Of a stretch of 64,000 bases of DNA, positions 15,001 through 25,402 are shown piece after piece; the first letter of the stretch is position 1, and each line of letters begins with the position of its first letter. Below the pieces are notes generated by a model. That model saw only the letters and a list, made by a program, of their open reading frames with translations. It ran no database searches and was not told the DNA's origin. Position numbers and translations under genes: made by a program. Origin of the DNA: Corythoichthys intestinalis (taxonomy: Eukaryota > Chordata > Actinopteri > Syngnathiformes > Syngnathidae); contig NC_080396.1 of assembly GCF_030265065.1 (NCBI RefSeq), positions 48,287,501-48,351,500 on the forward strand, written 5' to 3'.

Positions 15001-18000
15001 TCTCATATCGGCACATACCTAGTTGGAGTCATGAAAGCAGGTTCTGGACTGGTTTAATTCAAGAAGTCAGGAAACAAAGCGAACATGATGGTAAAGTCCA
15101 AGTATGAGGTTGAAGGCGAGCATTTTAGTGACTCAATTAGTCTGGAGCTGCATTTTTTGTTTATTACCGCATAAGCTATCGAAGTATTGTTATTGAAATA
15201 AATTGCCATTGAAAACTTGATTATATATATCCAATGAATGAAAATAGGTTGATTTAAATTAACTGAATTAAGCAGCTCGAATACCACCTCGGCATTATAA
15301 GCACCCCTCCAATGTTTAGTCTTGGCAATATATTGAAAAAAAAAAAGAAAAATGGTTTCAGTCAAATGATTTTTTTCACTGTAATTCATATGAACTAAAT
15401 GCTATTCTGTCTCTGTTTAAACAGTGCAATCTCCACATCCATGCGGCATACAGTGCTGCTGTGAGGCACAACGTCCCCATGCTACCCCTGAGCGAACCAA
15501 ATGCTGTGGGTTTAATATTAGCTCACGGTAATTGACATTTTTATACCAATTTCCATGACATATGCTATCCTGACATATGCTTATGGTCTTAAAATATTTG
15601 TTTGATGTATATGCCTGTGACAGTGGGGAAAAGGGTTTTTTTTTGGGGGGGGGGGGTTCTTTTTCTGTTGGGGGGGGGGGAGTCTTGTATGGATCTTCCT
15701 GTAATTTTTGTTTTTTGTCAAATCGGCAAATCTGAATAAATACATTCCAACTCAATTTCCATGACTCTTTTTCTTTTTAAATATTTTGTGGAACCTGTTG
15801 GTTAAATCAATATTTTTTCGCTGATCTTCTCAGGGAGTGTCGGTGATGATGTCTCGATGATGATGAATCCTGACGTGTACGTTTCTGATGATGGGGGCTA
15901 CACGTGGATAAAGGCTCTGGATGGCCCACATCATTATGCTATTCTGGACTCTGGTGGGCTGCTTGTAGCTGTGGAGCACCAGAATGTACCCGTCGACACA
16001 ATCAAGTAAGTCTTATTCTTTTCACATGGCATCTTGTCTTACTAGACCGGGGGTCGGCAACCCGTGTTTTGAGAGCAGCATGAGGCTCTTTAGCGCTGCC
16101 TTAATGGCTCCCTGGACCATTTTCAAAAATGTTTGAAAATGGACAAAGATGGTTGAGGGAAATTATTATTTGTTTTGATATGGTTTCTGTTGGAGGACAA
16201 AAATGACGCAAACATTCTTAACGTTTTCCAATGCTGTAAAAGTTTGTAGAATAAGTATTAAATGTCAACATTTCTGTCAACGAAGACTTGCGTCAGAGCC
16301 TGCGACTCACATTTCTATCAGCAGGGCGGGATGCTATGGCATTATATTGCTGCCTTTATTCTGGGTGAGCAATAATGGATTTTGAGCACAGAAAACACTA
16401 AACACTTGAACTTGAGGTGGGACCATACAACAGAGTAGTCACGTGGTGCGTTAGATGCACTGCAGGGAAAATAAACATTAAATCATGAAGGCTCCTTATG
16501 TATTTATAGACGACTTAGTCATTTTGATATAAGCTAAAATAAATAATACAGATACATACAATATGTGTTGCCTTCATTTATCTAAGGATTTTAATATTTT
16601 GCGGCTCCAGCCATATTTGTTTTTTTCTTGGTCAAAAATGGGTATTTCAACATTCTGGGTTGCCAACCCCTGTACTAAACCAACAAATCGGCTTTTGTTG
16701 AAATGATGACTAAAATTGAACCGCGCAAACACTACATCTCTTTCTTTTACTTTTGACAGGAAAGTGCTTGTATTCTTTGAAAGTGTCAGATCTTAGCCCT
16801 GTTTAGCTGCTAAGTCGGGGGTGAAGTGATAGTTAGGGGGCGGGATCATGTGATAGTCGCACTGTGATTATATGGTCATTGGTTAAAGTGATGAGGAATC
16901 TCTGATTACCCCAAAAATGACAATATCTGGTAAAAGTAGTTTTATTTTGCAGTTTAACATATAGGATTAAAGTCAGTCTTAGGTTGGCTCAGAAGAGTTC
17001 AGACATGAAGGGATAACTGACGATCTGACAGGATATTTTAATTTTCTGAGAAGTACTGTATTTTGAGATTAGGCAGATGACAAATAATCGATTTTGGATG
17101 TGTATCAATCCTCTCACTGATATCCTGATAGATTCTCTACGGATGAAGGGCAGTGCTGGCACAATTACACATTCACCAACGAGCCCATCTTCTTCACGGG
17201 CCTGGCTTCAGAACCGGGTGCCCGCTCCATGAATGTCAGCATCTGGGGTTACAAAACTAGCTTGTTCGCCGAGCACTGGGTCTCAATCACCATTGACTTT
17301 CGGGATCTCCTCACCAAAAACTGTGAGTAACAATATAGCGCACAGTTACATGAGGCCACATGCATTATGTGGCGGGGGGGGGGGGTCAGTTCTTTAACGT
17401 GGCCTACCCAACATTTACATTCTTAGGTGGCCTGTAATATTTTTTGCATTCGTGTTTTTTTCCCTACAACTGCTTAAATAAGTAGCCATTCAAGCAAGAC
17501 CATACTTCTTGATTCATTGATTCCTCATACAGTACCGTCATGGTTCTGGTCAGATAGAACCAGGAACCAACTATATGGTCGAATACAATGGCTGCGTTCC
17601 AATCACGGCTTGAGTTGCCCTCGTTCACTTGCCCTAAGTACTTGCTATGATGTCACACGGAGGCCACTTGGAGGGCGGAGGGAAAGTGGGTGGAAGGGGA
17701 GCAAAAGACGTAAATGGAACACACCTGCCCTCGTTCACTCACAGGCAAGAAAATCATGAAACAACCACAAGGTTTTGGAGTAGCGCTATACTGCCAATTC
17801 CAAATCAGTGGCGCCTACAGAAATTCTTCATAGGGGTGGCCAAATGGTGCCACTTAAAACTTTGAGGTGGCACACCAAAAAATAAAAGCCTTAATTTCAA
17901 GTTTTTACTATGTTGTAGTAAAAAACAGGCCAGTAGAAAACTGTCAGATTGACTTAAGGACACACCTACTGCAATACTTTTGTTGATTGTTTTATATTTT

Positions 18001-21000
18001 ATTTGGTACGCTAGTATATTGTATTAATGTGCATAGTCCATAATAGTCCAATTAACATTTTGAGTTCCGCAGCTACTACAATCTAACATTATACTGGCGC
18101 GTGGGGTGGCCAACAAATTCATTGGGGGGAGCCGTGGCCAGGCCTGGCCACCCCCTGGTGGCACCATTATTCTACATCGCAGAAAATGCATGGCGACGCT
18201 TGTAAATAAGCCGGAGACGTATTCCGCGCTTGATGGCAATACGTGGGTACCTGGGAATTATCAAATTATTAGTTTTGTATCAAATTTTATTTGGGCAATT
18301 CTTTATTTATTTGTCGATACCTTATAATTTGTAGACAAATTTGTTGTTTGAATGCTTTTAACCTATTTGAAGTTTAGTTTCAGTCCCTCCCAGTGCCATT
18401 TGATTGGCAGACCTTTTTTTTCGTTAAAAGCAAAATAGAAAAGATAAGCGAAATAGAAAAATAAATGAAAAATATTCTTTTATTCCCCCCCTTTTTTTAT
18501 GGCAAAAGTGAAAGTCAATAAAAAAGTTACTTTATTATTATTTATTCATTTATTTCTCTTTATATTTATTACTTCATGTTTTTTTTTTTTTTTTTTTTTT
18601 TAATTTTGGCACTATTGTGATTCCATACGTTGTGCCATAACTGCCACATACAGTCTAATTTTTTTTTTTTAAACAACAATGATGAATTTTACAATTCGAA
18701 AGGCAGTTTGGTATAACATTAAAATACCGTGCTGGCAGCTTAATTCATTTTCTTCTTCTTTGGTGATATATATACAGCAGCCAACGGTGTTTGAGCTTCA
18801 TTATCACCACCGCATGGACATATTTTCCATTCACCATTGCAATGCATTGTGGGATACAGGGAGCACCGGAGTGACCATCGTTTTTCACTCGATCACTGAA
18901 CCCTCTGATGGTCCATCTCACCAAGTTCACTTCGCTGTTTTGGGAACTGGAACGGCCCTTAAGATGGCGGCGGGGATTCCCCCGGGGGGCGGTGGCTAGG
19001 GCAAGTGAGCGGGGGCTCATTTAAACCACGATTGAAACGTAGCCAATGTCTGAGTGAAAAGTGATACGTGTTGATAATTCCATTTCTGAGGTTTTGGCGG
19101 AAATACACATAAAGAACATCACAAAAAGCTTTCTTGACTGAAAATTGTGTTTTTGCTCTTTCTTGAACCACTATGTCAGGGGTCGGGAATCTTTTTGCTG
19201 TTGCTAATCAATGATGAGTATTTCTTACCATTAATGTGACTTCTGGTGCTGTTTGATTTTGCTGATGGCTTTATAGTCTGGTTGATACTTGGTTGGCTTA
19301 AGCTTCGTGCAGGCCTTGAGAAACTTAGGATACGTCCCTCTTAATTTTCACAAAGTGCCACAAATCCTGTTTTTCCCCACCACTCATTAAGCAGCATCAG
19401 TGCAAACCGAAACAAGTTTACCCATAGGTAGATTTTTTTTTCTTTAGTGAACACAGTGAAGGACTTCAATAAATCCTCCCCTCTTGTTGTCCCTTTCACG
19501 GCCAAAACCTTGCAATCCTGCTGAACTGGGGTAAATTGTTTACGTCTGTTGACTCATCCAAAGCGAGAGGGAAAAAAACGGAGCCGCATTTGTGTCCTTC
19601 ACTTGCTTTGCCTCAATGATTTGGCATCATGATGGTACGATTGTGAACAGGCATGTCTTTTATCCGTTTAATTATCTTGTCTTTATCCGAAAAGTTGTCA
19701 AAAAGTTTATTGGCAACATCAAGCATGAATGCTATGGCATATTCCCCACCTATGAATGGCTTTCAGTTTCTCACAATTGCTAAAGCGCCAGCAAAGCTAG
19801 CCGAATTCCAGTCACCTTGTTAAGTCCAAACACGGAGTTGCTGCTGACTAGCTTGCACTCTTGACATTCTTTCTTCCTGTTATCCCCCGCAGGATATTTT
19901 GATGTCAAATGTAGTATGGCGGGTGTCGAAGTGCTGCTTCATATTTGACCTTTTCATAGATGCAATTTCATTCATTCATTTTCCACGCCGCTTATTCCTC
20001 AAGAGGGTCGCGGAGGTGCTGGAGCCTATCCCAGCTAACTTCGGGCAGTAGGCAGGGGACACCCTGAATTGGTTGCCAGCCAATCGCAGGGCACAAGGAG
20101 ACACACAACCATTCACGCACACACTCACACCTATGGACAATTTAGAGTGTTCAATCAGCCTACCATGCATGTTTTTGGGATGTGGGAGGAAACCGGAGTT
20201 CCCGGAGGAAACCCACGCAGGCACGGGGAGAACATGCAAACTCCACACAGGAAGGCCGAAGCCCGGGATTGAACCCTTGATCTCAGAACTGTGAGGCAGA
20301 CGTGCTAACCACTCAGCCACCGTGCCGCCTAGATGCAATTTTATCATTGCATATCAGACACACCGCAGAACCTGCTCTCGCCACAAAGGCAAATTCCTGC
20401 TGAAAAGTACGATACTCCTCGTCTATTTTTGTTTTTGCCATCTCTGAAAAGGCTTTCTAAAATTAGCTGACAAACGCGGAAAACGAAACTAAAAACGAGG
20501 GAAGTTTACTTCACGCACACGCGCACATCGACCGGTATTTGACAGCAAAATACGGCGACCACACTTGAACAGTGTCTCTGCCTCATCTGCATTGCCAATG
20601 TGATTGATAAATAGACACAACGACATGTATGTTTGCCACTTTCCCACTAAAATTACTGCAAACCGACTTTCTAGTCGCCAGTGACCGTCGCCGTTTCGCG
20701 CAATGCTCAAAGGAGTATAACGAAATTTTTCAAAATTTGTCTGCAAGCCAGATGCAGCCATCAAAAGAGCCAGATCTGGCTCACGAGCCATAGGTTCCTG
20801 ACCCCTGCACTATGTCATACTGTGGCTTGATGTGGATTGGTCTCCTTCTGATGGCGAGCCAATAAGGGAATACAGACGGGAGCTGAAGTTTTGACCAGGA
20901 AGTGACTATCTGCTTGAATTCTATGGCGGAATGCAAAGCTGTTTTTGTAGATAGGCCAATTTCCCAAATTTTGTCTGCAATACACTTAATTCCCTTATTC

Positions 21001-23696
21001 AAAGAGGAGTAAAGAACATCACAAAAAGCTTTTTTTTTTTTGATAGGAAACAATGTTTTTGCGAGTGTGACAAAAAGAGCCAGTGTACAATCAGCAACTG
21101 TATATTTTTGAATGGTTCCTCCCATGAAACAGGTCTTGATTAATTTTCGATCTTCACCTGATTGATATGTGGTATATATTCGTAGTGAATATATACCACA
21201 TATCAACACTTTTAAAAATTGTTTAAAATTAATTTCTGAATCATTATAAATAAGAGTATTTTTAATATTTTAAATCAATTGAAATATTAAGATTCATTTA
21301 CTATTTAATTATTTAGAAAGTTTACATTATGCATATTATGGTATTGTTTTCAGTTTAGTTTTTTTTAACCTACAGTAGGTCTAAACAAAGTCTGCTTGTA
21401 CATTTGTAAAAAATCATTTTGCATGTGTGTTAACAAATTATTATTTAAATGAGATAACTTGATACATTTCTTACAAAAGGGAATTTTATAAAATAAATAA
21501 GACCTGCTTCTGATTATTTATTTATGTTGTAAAAAAAGGTATGAAAAGTTAGATAATCATTTGGAGCATTAGCCATGAAAATAAAGGGTTTGTTGGGCCC
21601 TGCTTTGACTTTTGAGCTTGTTGACTTCAGAAAAGATTACTTTCTCTGTAGGCGAGGATAACGACTATGTGAAGTGGTTGGCACATTCTGATGATGTCAG
21701 TGACCCCGAGGACGGCTGCATTCTGGGCTACAAGGAAACGTTCCTGCGTCTCCGTAAGGATTCTGTTTGCTGGAACGGACGGGATTATGTGGTTAGCACA
21801 AAGCCGACGCCTTGCAATTGCACTCTGGATGACTTCCTTTGGTAAGACAGAACAACATTTATTCATTGTGAATCTCAGATATAGAGTACTTTTTGTGATT
21901 GAATGATGATAAAAAGTATTATATACTATACAAATAATCATGGAATGATAGCGATTGGTCCCCCCAAAAAATACTTTAGTACATCAAACTCGCGTGGTTT
22001 TTCCCTCATCAAATTTCATGGGCCAATTTTTTTATCAAGACCAAGATACTAAAGGCTAAAATACCAAAAAAACAGGACTTTTCTTTACTTTTCTATACAG
22101 GCATTAAGTGCAGAAAAATCGGAACAATCATGACCTTTTTTATGTGTCACCCTAATGTGCGTATTGTAACATCACAATCTCTAACGACAAAAGTTCCTTC
22201 GTATTCTTGTTAACTAAACATCATTTGAGAAACGTGCGCGCCGTATGACGTCATTCTTACCACGCAGCACAGATGCTGCATTGCATTACGGGGAATTTAG
22301 CTTGTCAACTTCCAGCAAAGTGAACAAGTCGTTTATTCCCTACACTCTGCCCAGTTCCCTTTGAAGTGTTCCCTGCGATTTGGAACCTCACTTAAGAGGG
22401 CCATATTGTTGTAAATGATTTTTACTCATTTTGAGACATTACGTGTGACTTCTTTTCATTGTTGGCACAGTGACTTTGGATTTTACCGTAAAGAAAACAG
22501 TTCCGAGTGTGTGGAGGAGCCAGACCTGATAGGCACAGTGTTGCAGTTCTGTTTGCACGGCAGAGAGGAACAACTGCACACACAAGGGTAAAGTCCTCAT
22601 TTCAACCAGGATTAAAGAAAAGGACTCACAACCGGGATGGTATAAACTGGGGAGTACAGGGAATGCAATCCTTTTTATTTCGTCCACCCTCAGAAACAGT
22701 ATCACGCACTGCATTTCTTTTAATATGTAGACTTTTCTTTTAGTAGTAAGACTAACTTTCTCTCCACAGCTACAGGAAAATTCCTGGTGATAAATGTGAG
22801 GGAGGTAAGATTCCTGAACGCAAAGAGATTGACCTGAGGGAAAAGTGTGTGAGCGATTTGCTGGGCCGTAACACCCAGGTCTGTACATCTTTTTTTTTTT
22901 TTTTCTTTGGTATTTTGTTCTTTCGGTGAAATCCGTTACGTTTGCCTGAAAGACCAATCTTTTGTTGTTTTTATTAACAGACATACAGCCAGTCATCAAC
23001 ATCTGTAGGCATCGTGCTAACGATTGTCGTCATCATGATACTAAGCATGGCAGCCGGAATCGTCTTCATTAAGAAATATGTCTGCGGTGGCAGGTTAGAG
23101 TGCATTTTTTTCCTCCTCTTATGGAGATTGTTTTTTGTGTGATGCATATGGAATGACGGGGAAGGAGTGTATAATATTTGAAAAGAAAGAAATGGTATGA
23201 GATTTTTCTTACCTCTTTTTAGCCTCCCTAAATTGCTGTCATGGCCAACATAATGTGGATTGTGTTCTCTGCAGGTTCTTGGTCCACAGATATTCTGTGC
23301 TACAACAACAAGTCAATGACAATGCAGCGGAAGGCATGGACGACCCGTTGGACGACCAGCTAGACAGCGATCACAGTACCAATGGGAAAATTGACTTTCA
23401 CGGTGACTCTGATGAGGTAGGCTTACATTAGTCTGGTGCGGAAGGCAACCTGCAATCAATATGTTGACAGAATTCTTTGAAACTGGAGTTTAATTGGGAT
23501 TTCTGAACAAAACGCAAAAAACGGTCATGTATTGTTTATCTTAGTCATTCACCCACTCAACTTTCAACACAGCCTTCCCAAAAGGATTGGGGATTTTTCC
23601 CGGTTTATATATCTGTTTTTGTTTTAGTCTGCATTTATTTTTAGTGATATGATCCTTTTGTTCTCTGCATTTGCATTTCAGGACATGTTGCAGTAG
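1..23696 (+). CDS. sort1: Sortilin, Vps10-domain sorting receptor (5'-partial, 20 exons visible)
   Basis: Type I receptor that sorts cargo between trans-Golgi, endosome and cell surface. Coding exons: 2-91 (end of exon 1), 4993-5052, 5468-5541, 5620-5722, 5803-5964, 6286-6359, 8665-8714, 8822-8949, 9246-9390, 9457-9612, 10133-10239, 15425-15527, 15834-16005, 17132-17322, 21652-21841, 22471-22587, 22770-22878, 22981-23093, 23275-23416, 23682-23696. All have GT/AG borders and matching phases. They encode 766 residues; human SORT1 has 831, and the missing part is the signal peptide and most of the propeptide, upstream of the window. Visible: repeated Asp-box motifs of the ten-bladed propeller ([32 protein letters not shown]), the Cys-rich 10CC module in exons 15-17, a membrane helix in exon 18, and a tail with YSVL. 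The tail ends SDEDMLQ where human has SDEDLLE. Paralogue (a or b) undecided. Confidence 0.97.
1533..2700 (-). mobile_element. hAT relic with ZBED1-like N-terminus
   Basis: Within sort1 intron 1. On the minus strand an ATG at 2515-2517 opens a 43-codon stretch beginning [20 protein letters not shown] and running into [11 protein letters not shown]. This is the N-terminus I associate with ZBED1-like hAT transposases, just before the BED zinc finger. The frame then stops, so the transposase is broken. At about 1533-1600 the plus strand reads like a decayed hAT end (repeated CGGTTC/CGGTTT words). Both outer borders are approximate and I found no clear 8-bp target duplication. Confidence 0.6.
2860..2970. 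repeat. Palindromic MITE remnant (CAAAAGTTTGGGG family)
   Basis: Two direct copies of ACAGTTCAAAAGTTTGGGG (from about 2900 and 2922) are followed by an inverted copy ending about 2967. A fourth, diverged inverted copy lies at about 2865-2880. The outer words match a very common fish DNA-transposon terminus. It probably derives from partial duplication of MITE ends, in sort1 intron 1. Confidence 0.6.
4228..4439 (-). CDS. THAP-domain exon, antisense in sort1 intron 1
   Basis: An ATG (complement of 4437-4439) opens a frame starting [20 protein letters not shown] and running 70 codons to a strong donor (GTAAGT, just below 4228). It has the THAP C2CH layout: CVAMFC near the N-terminus, tryptophans in WPKD and KWTSF, then CCKHF. 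THAP domains bind DNA through one zinc and share ancestry with P-element transposase. GC- and CpG-richer sequence lies just upstream on the minus strand (4440-4560). I could not find later exons between 4228 and the sort1 exon-1 donor at 92. It may be the first exon of a nested host gene, a dead THAP copy, or part of a THAP-bearing transposon. The domain call is firm; gene status is open. Confidence 0.6.
6657..7241. mobile_element. MITE with GGCCCGAATATAAGACG-type ends
   Basis: In sort1 intron 6. The left end reads ATTACCTTGTTGGCCC followed by AAGACGG. The right end is its inverted partner, CCGTCTTATATTCGGGCC then AATACGGTAAT. A second inner pair (AAAAAGAGGGGGTCGTCTTA at about 6714 and its near-copy at about 7183) is in direct orientation. 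No coding capacity. Superfamily not assigned. Confidence 0.6.
7242..8664. other. Rest of sort1 intron 6: nothing recognised
   Basis: AT-rich intron with A/T homopolymer runs near 7870 and 7970. I see no coding exon, RNA gene or repeat family here. Confidence 0.4.
9938..9999. repeat. Perfect 62-bp palindrome
   Basis: Two 31-base arms meet with no spacer at 9968/9969 (centre TTCAGCTGAA). The arms pair perfectly outward to T9938/A9999 and pairing fails at the next base. It lies in sort1 intron 10, about 325 bp after exon 10. The arms include TGACGTAAAATC and its inverse. Confidence 0.9.
10850..11030. repeat. Diverged 'CATTGACAGT' family repeat, copy 1
   Basis: Words such as TTGACGGTGATAGACATAC, ATCATTGGACATCTATTCC and CCAGTTGAAATGGATTTGATG recur, diverged, at about 32278-32410, 50300-50520 and 58980-59100. 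Shared features are 'TGCCATTGACAG', 'ACGTCCAAT' and 'CAACTGGGA'. It is a dispersed non-coding repeat of unassigned class. Confidence 0.45.
11612..11935 (+). pseudogene. N-terminal fragment of a hAT (TTF/ZMYM1-like) transposase
   Basis: In sort1 intron 11. The frame from ATG 11612 starts [19 protein letters not shown], passes a Ser/Pro/Ala-rich linker, and ends with [17 protein letters not shown] before the stop. The basic MxRW start and the 'QP.L..YP...FG' element before the TTF zinc finger are features I associate with ZMYM1-like hAT transposases. Nothing of the zinc finger or catalytic core follows: the sequence turns into A/T-rich DNA near 11940. It is probably a truncated relic. Confidence 0.45.
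12691..15021 (+). mobile_element. BED-type hAT relic, copy A (interrupted by a second hAT)
   Basis: In sort1 intron 11. A plus-strand reading from about 12772 starts [17 protein letters not shown] and enters a BED-finger-like segment (IWEYF, then YRKV, then YKTC). It is broken by the hAT at 12852-14404 and resumes at 14413. The right end, to about 15021 (ATATCGGCACATACCTA), is the inverse of the terminus at 47146. The same element lies in opposite orientation at 47146-49470, which helps place the borders. The left end is lost, and a stop soon after the BED segment shows it is dead. Confidence 0.65.
12852..14404 (+). mobile_element. hAT element, internally deleted, with 8-bp TSD
   Basis: Flanked by TACTTCAA at 12844-12851 and 14405-14412. 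Terminal repeats contain GCCTGTCGCAATA and TATCGCGACAGGC. Inside are two transposase remnants. Near 13220-13300 is [20 protein letters not shown], followed by LALTTN. Near 13610-13700 is [13 protein letters not shown], then [14 protein letters not shown], the 'H.LNL' region of hAT enzymes. The catalytic core is mostly missing. It sits inside the BED coding segment of the older hAT copy A. Confidence 0.8.
16048..16672. mobile_element. hAT MITE
   Basis: In sort1 intron 13. Terminal inverted repeats CGGGGGTCGGCAACCC and GGGTTGCCAACCCCTG are flanked by an 8-bp duplication with one mismatch (TACTAGAC 16040-16047, TACTAAAC 16673-16680). Sequence next to the ends ('AGGCTCTTTAGCGC', 'GCGGCTCCAG') is typical of fish hAT MITEs. 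No transposase. Confidence 0.85.
17323..19176. other. Start of sort1 intron 14: decayed repeats only
   Basis: No exon found. At about 17800-18200 the words GGGGTGGCCAAATGGTGCCA and TGGCCACCCCCTGGTGGCACC form an imperfect inverted pair, probably MITE ends. A T-rich run lies at 18580-18601. A word at about 19110 (AAGAACATCACAAAAAGCTT) recurs at about 21014, on the other side of the hAT that follows. Confidence 0.35.
19177..20807. mobile_element. hAT element, non-autonomous, with perfect 8-bp TSD
   Basis: In sort1 intron 14. Ends CAGGGGTCGGGAATCT and AGGTTCCTGACCCCTG are flanked by identical CACTATGT (19169-19176 and 20808-20815). The interior is decayed and I could read no continuous transposase. 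A SINE (19969-20330) is inserted in it. Confidence 0.85.
19969..20330 (-). mobile_element. tRNA-derived SINE, complete, with 11-bp TSD
   Basis: Read on the minus strand, it begins with a tRNA-like head that has an A-box-like TGGCTGAGTGGTTAGCA (complement of 20303-20319) and a B-box-like GGTTCAATCCC (complement of 20265-20275). A LINE-like body follows, ending in a short (GAAT)n tail. The target duplication AGATGCAATTT is intact at 19958-19968 and 20331-20341. It is inserted in the hAT at 19177-20807, so it is the younger of the two. Confidence 0.85.
21162..21206. repeat. Perfect hairpin, 20-bp arms
   Basis: The left arm TTGATATGTGGTATATATTC (21162-21181) and its exact inverse (21187-21206) are separated by GTAGT. 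It lies in sort1 intron 14, in AT-rich DNA without other features. Confidence 0.9.
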
Positions 23697-23918
23697 CAGC
23701 TGGAAACATGTCAATCATCTCTTGGAAAGGGTTTTCAGCCTTCCGCCGCACTACTTCTTCCTATGGCTTGAACTTTGATCTAGTGTCACTCTCCTGTCGT
23801 CTTCCAAGTCTAACAAATGTCCACGCTCAAAGGTCAAGAGAAAATGGCTTGAAAGAAAAATCACAAGAACATCCATCCACACACGAAGAAGCACAACTCC
23901 AAGCTTCCATTTGATGGC

Positions 23919-23924
23919 AATAAA
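23919..23924 (+). promoter_or_regulatory. sort1: Candidate sort1 poly(A) signal
   Basis: AATAAA lies 223 bp after the sort1 stop codon. A longer transcript using a distal site is possible: no other gene intervenes until ngrn. Confidence 0.45.
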
Positions 23925-24280
23925 TTGTAAATATTTCCATACATTTAAAAAAGGTTCCATGATGTAATGTAGCTTTGCTGGATAAATGAAGGGCGTAAAA
24001 CTGTCCGTTGTAAGACAATATTTTGTGTCATTTTACCTGTGATTGCAAGTTGGAACATAAACCCTCCAAATTTTCCAGTAAGAGCGGTTAGCTCAAGTTC
24101 ATTTTTTAGAGCTCAATTTCATTAGGTTTATGTTTGGTTGACTTGCGGTCTATTCCATCTGATTTTGGGCGAGAGGCAGGGTACAACCTGGACTTGTAGC
24201 GTGTCATTGGGGATGTAGAGAAACGAACTATTTTAATCTTGGGATACATTTTATTTGATATTCAGCAACCTCAAAGCTTG

Positions 24281-24700
24281 GAGCCTTTAGGGTTCATTAA
24301 TCACAAGCAATATTTGAAGCCTGAGGTGCCGAACATATCCAGGCCCCAAGGGGCCCGATAGCCTCCACTAACCAGGAACCTTAAGCATCTGGGAGCCTTT
24401 AGTTTCCCTGAGATTACCAGGAACTGCTGAGGTCCAGGAACCTCAAAACATCCAAAAGCACAAGGCCTTTAATGTATAGGAACCTTAGATGTCCAGAAGC
24501 CTTTGTGGTCAAGGAGCCTTTGATGTCAAGCAGCTTTTGTGGTCCTCTGACCTTAAGACTGCAAGAAACCTTTGGGTTTCAGGATCCTTTAAAACGGTAT
24601 CAGTTCTAGAAACAGCAGAGTCCCAGAATTCAGGATTCACTGACATCCAGGAACCTTGGACGTCCAGAAACATTTAAGGGCCAGGAACCTTAGAGATTAA
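24281..24700 (+). repeat. Degenerate minisatellite in the sort1 3' region
   Basis: A run of variants of a roughly 17-20-bp unit. Recurring words are AGGAACCTTA, GGAGCCTTT, AGAAGCCTTTG and GTCCAGGAACCT, repeated with small changes about twenty times. It lies 0.6-1.0 kb after the sort1 stop, so it is transcribed if the long 3' UTR is used. No frame is kept and it is not coding. Confidence 0.75.
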
Positions 24701-25371
24701 TCAGCTGACTGTTGCCAGTCGATATCAGCACACAGACAAACTAACATTCATGCTCAAATTCATAGGGCAATGTTTTAAATAGCATTTTAACACGATTAAT
24801 TAACGTATTTAACACTATGAACATTCATGACTGCTCAGGTTATGCCAAATGTTAACTATTAAGCACTCCATGTTATCGGAAGTGACAAGCCTTAAGCAGC
24901 TAACAGGCCGTCGGCAAGCGTGTGAAAGCAGCAGTCAATGTCTCTTGTCCAGTCTCACAAACCAAATGTTCAATTTTGTACTGGAAACCAACGAAAATAT
25001 CGCTATGCAGCTCATTAACATGATACTACTGAGGATGCCAACCATAAATGTTGTGTAATTTGTCACGAGAAACCACATGAGTATCTGATAAATGAAAATT
25101 TAAGATGAGACTATATCCCCCCTTAAGTTTAATGGTTTGTATTGTAAATTGTTTTTGCTACTGCTGTCACAATTTGCTTGATTGTAAAGTCTTAAAGGAG
25201 ATGTCATTAAGGGTTTCACCTTTTTAAAAAAAAAAAAAAAACATTCCAGGTGTCTTAAATCTTTAACACATTAACAAAGTACAGTATAAGTGGTTGTGAG
25301 ATAGTGGGGATTTGTCAGGCTGTGACATTGCTATCAGGGAAATTCAAGAAGGGCTTACATCACATACCAAA

Positions 25372-25402
<31 letters not shown>

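Noticed and set aside
17589-22420. Single large element bounded by GCGTTCC/GGAAC words near 17589 and 18950 or 22380
   Set aside because: The words are short, the flanks do not repeat, and the interior does not support one unit.
22439-23002. 187-codon minus-strand frame
   Set aside because: It lies opposite sort1 exons 16-18 and resembles nothing; a shadow of real plus-strand coding sequence.
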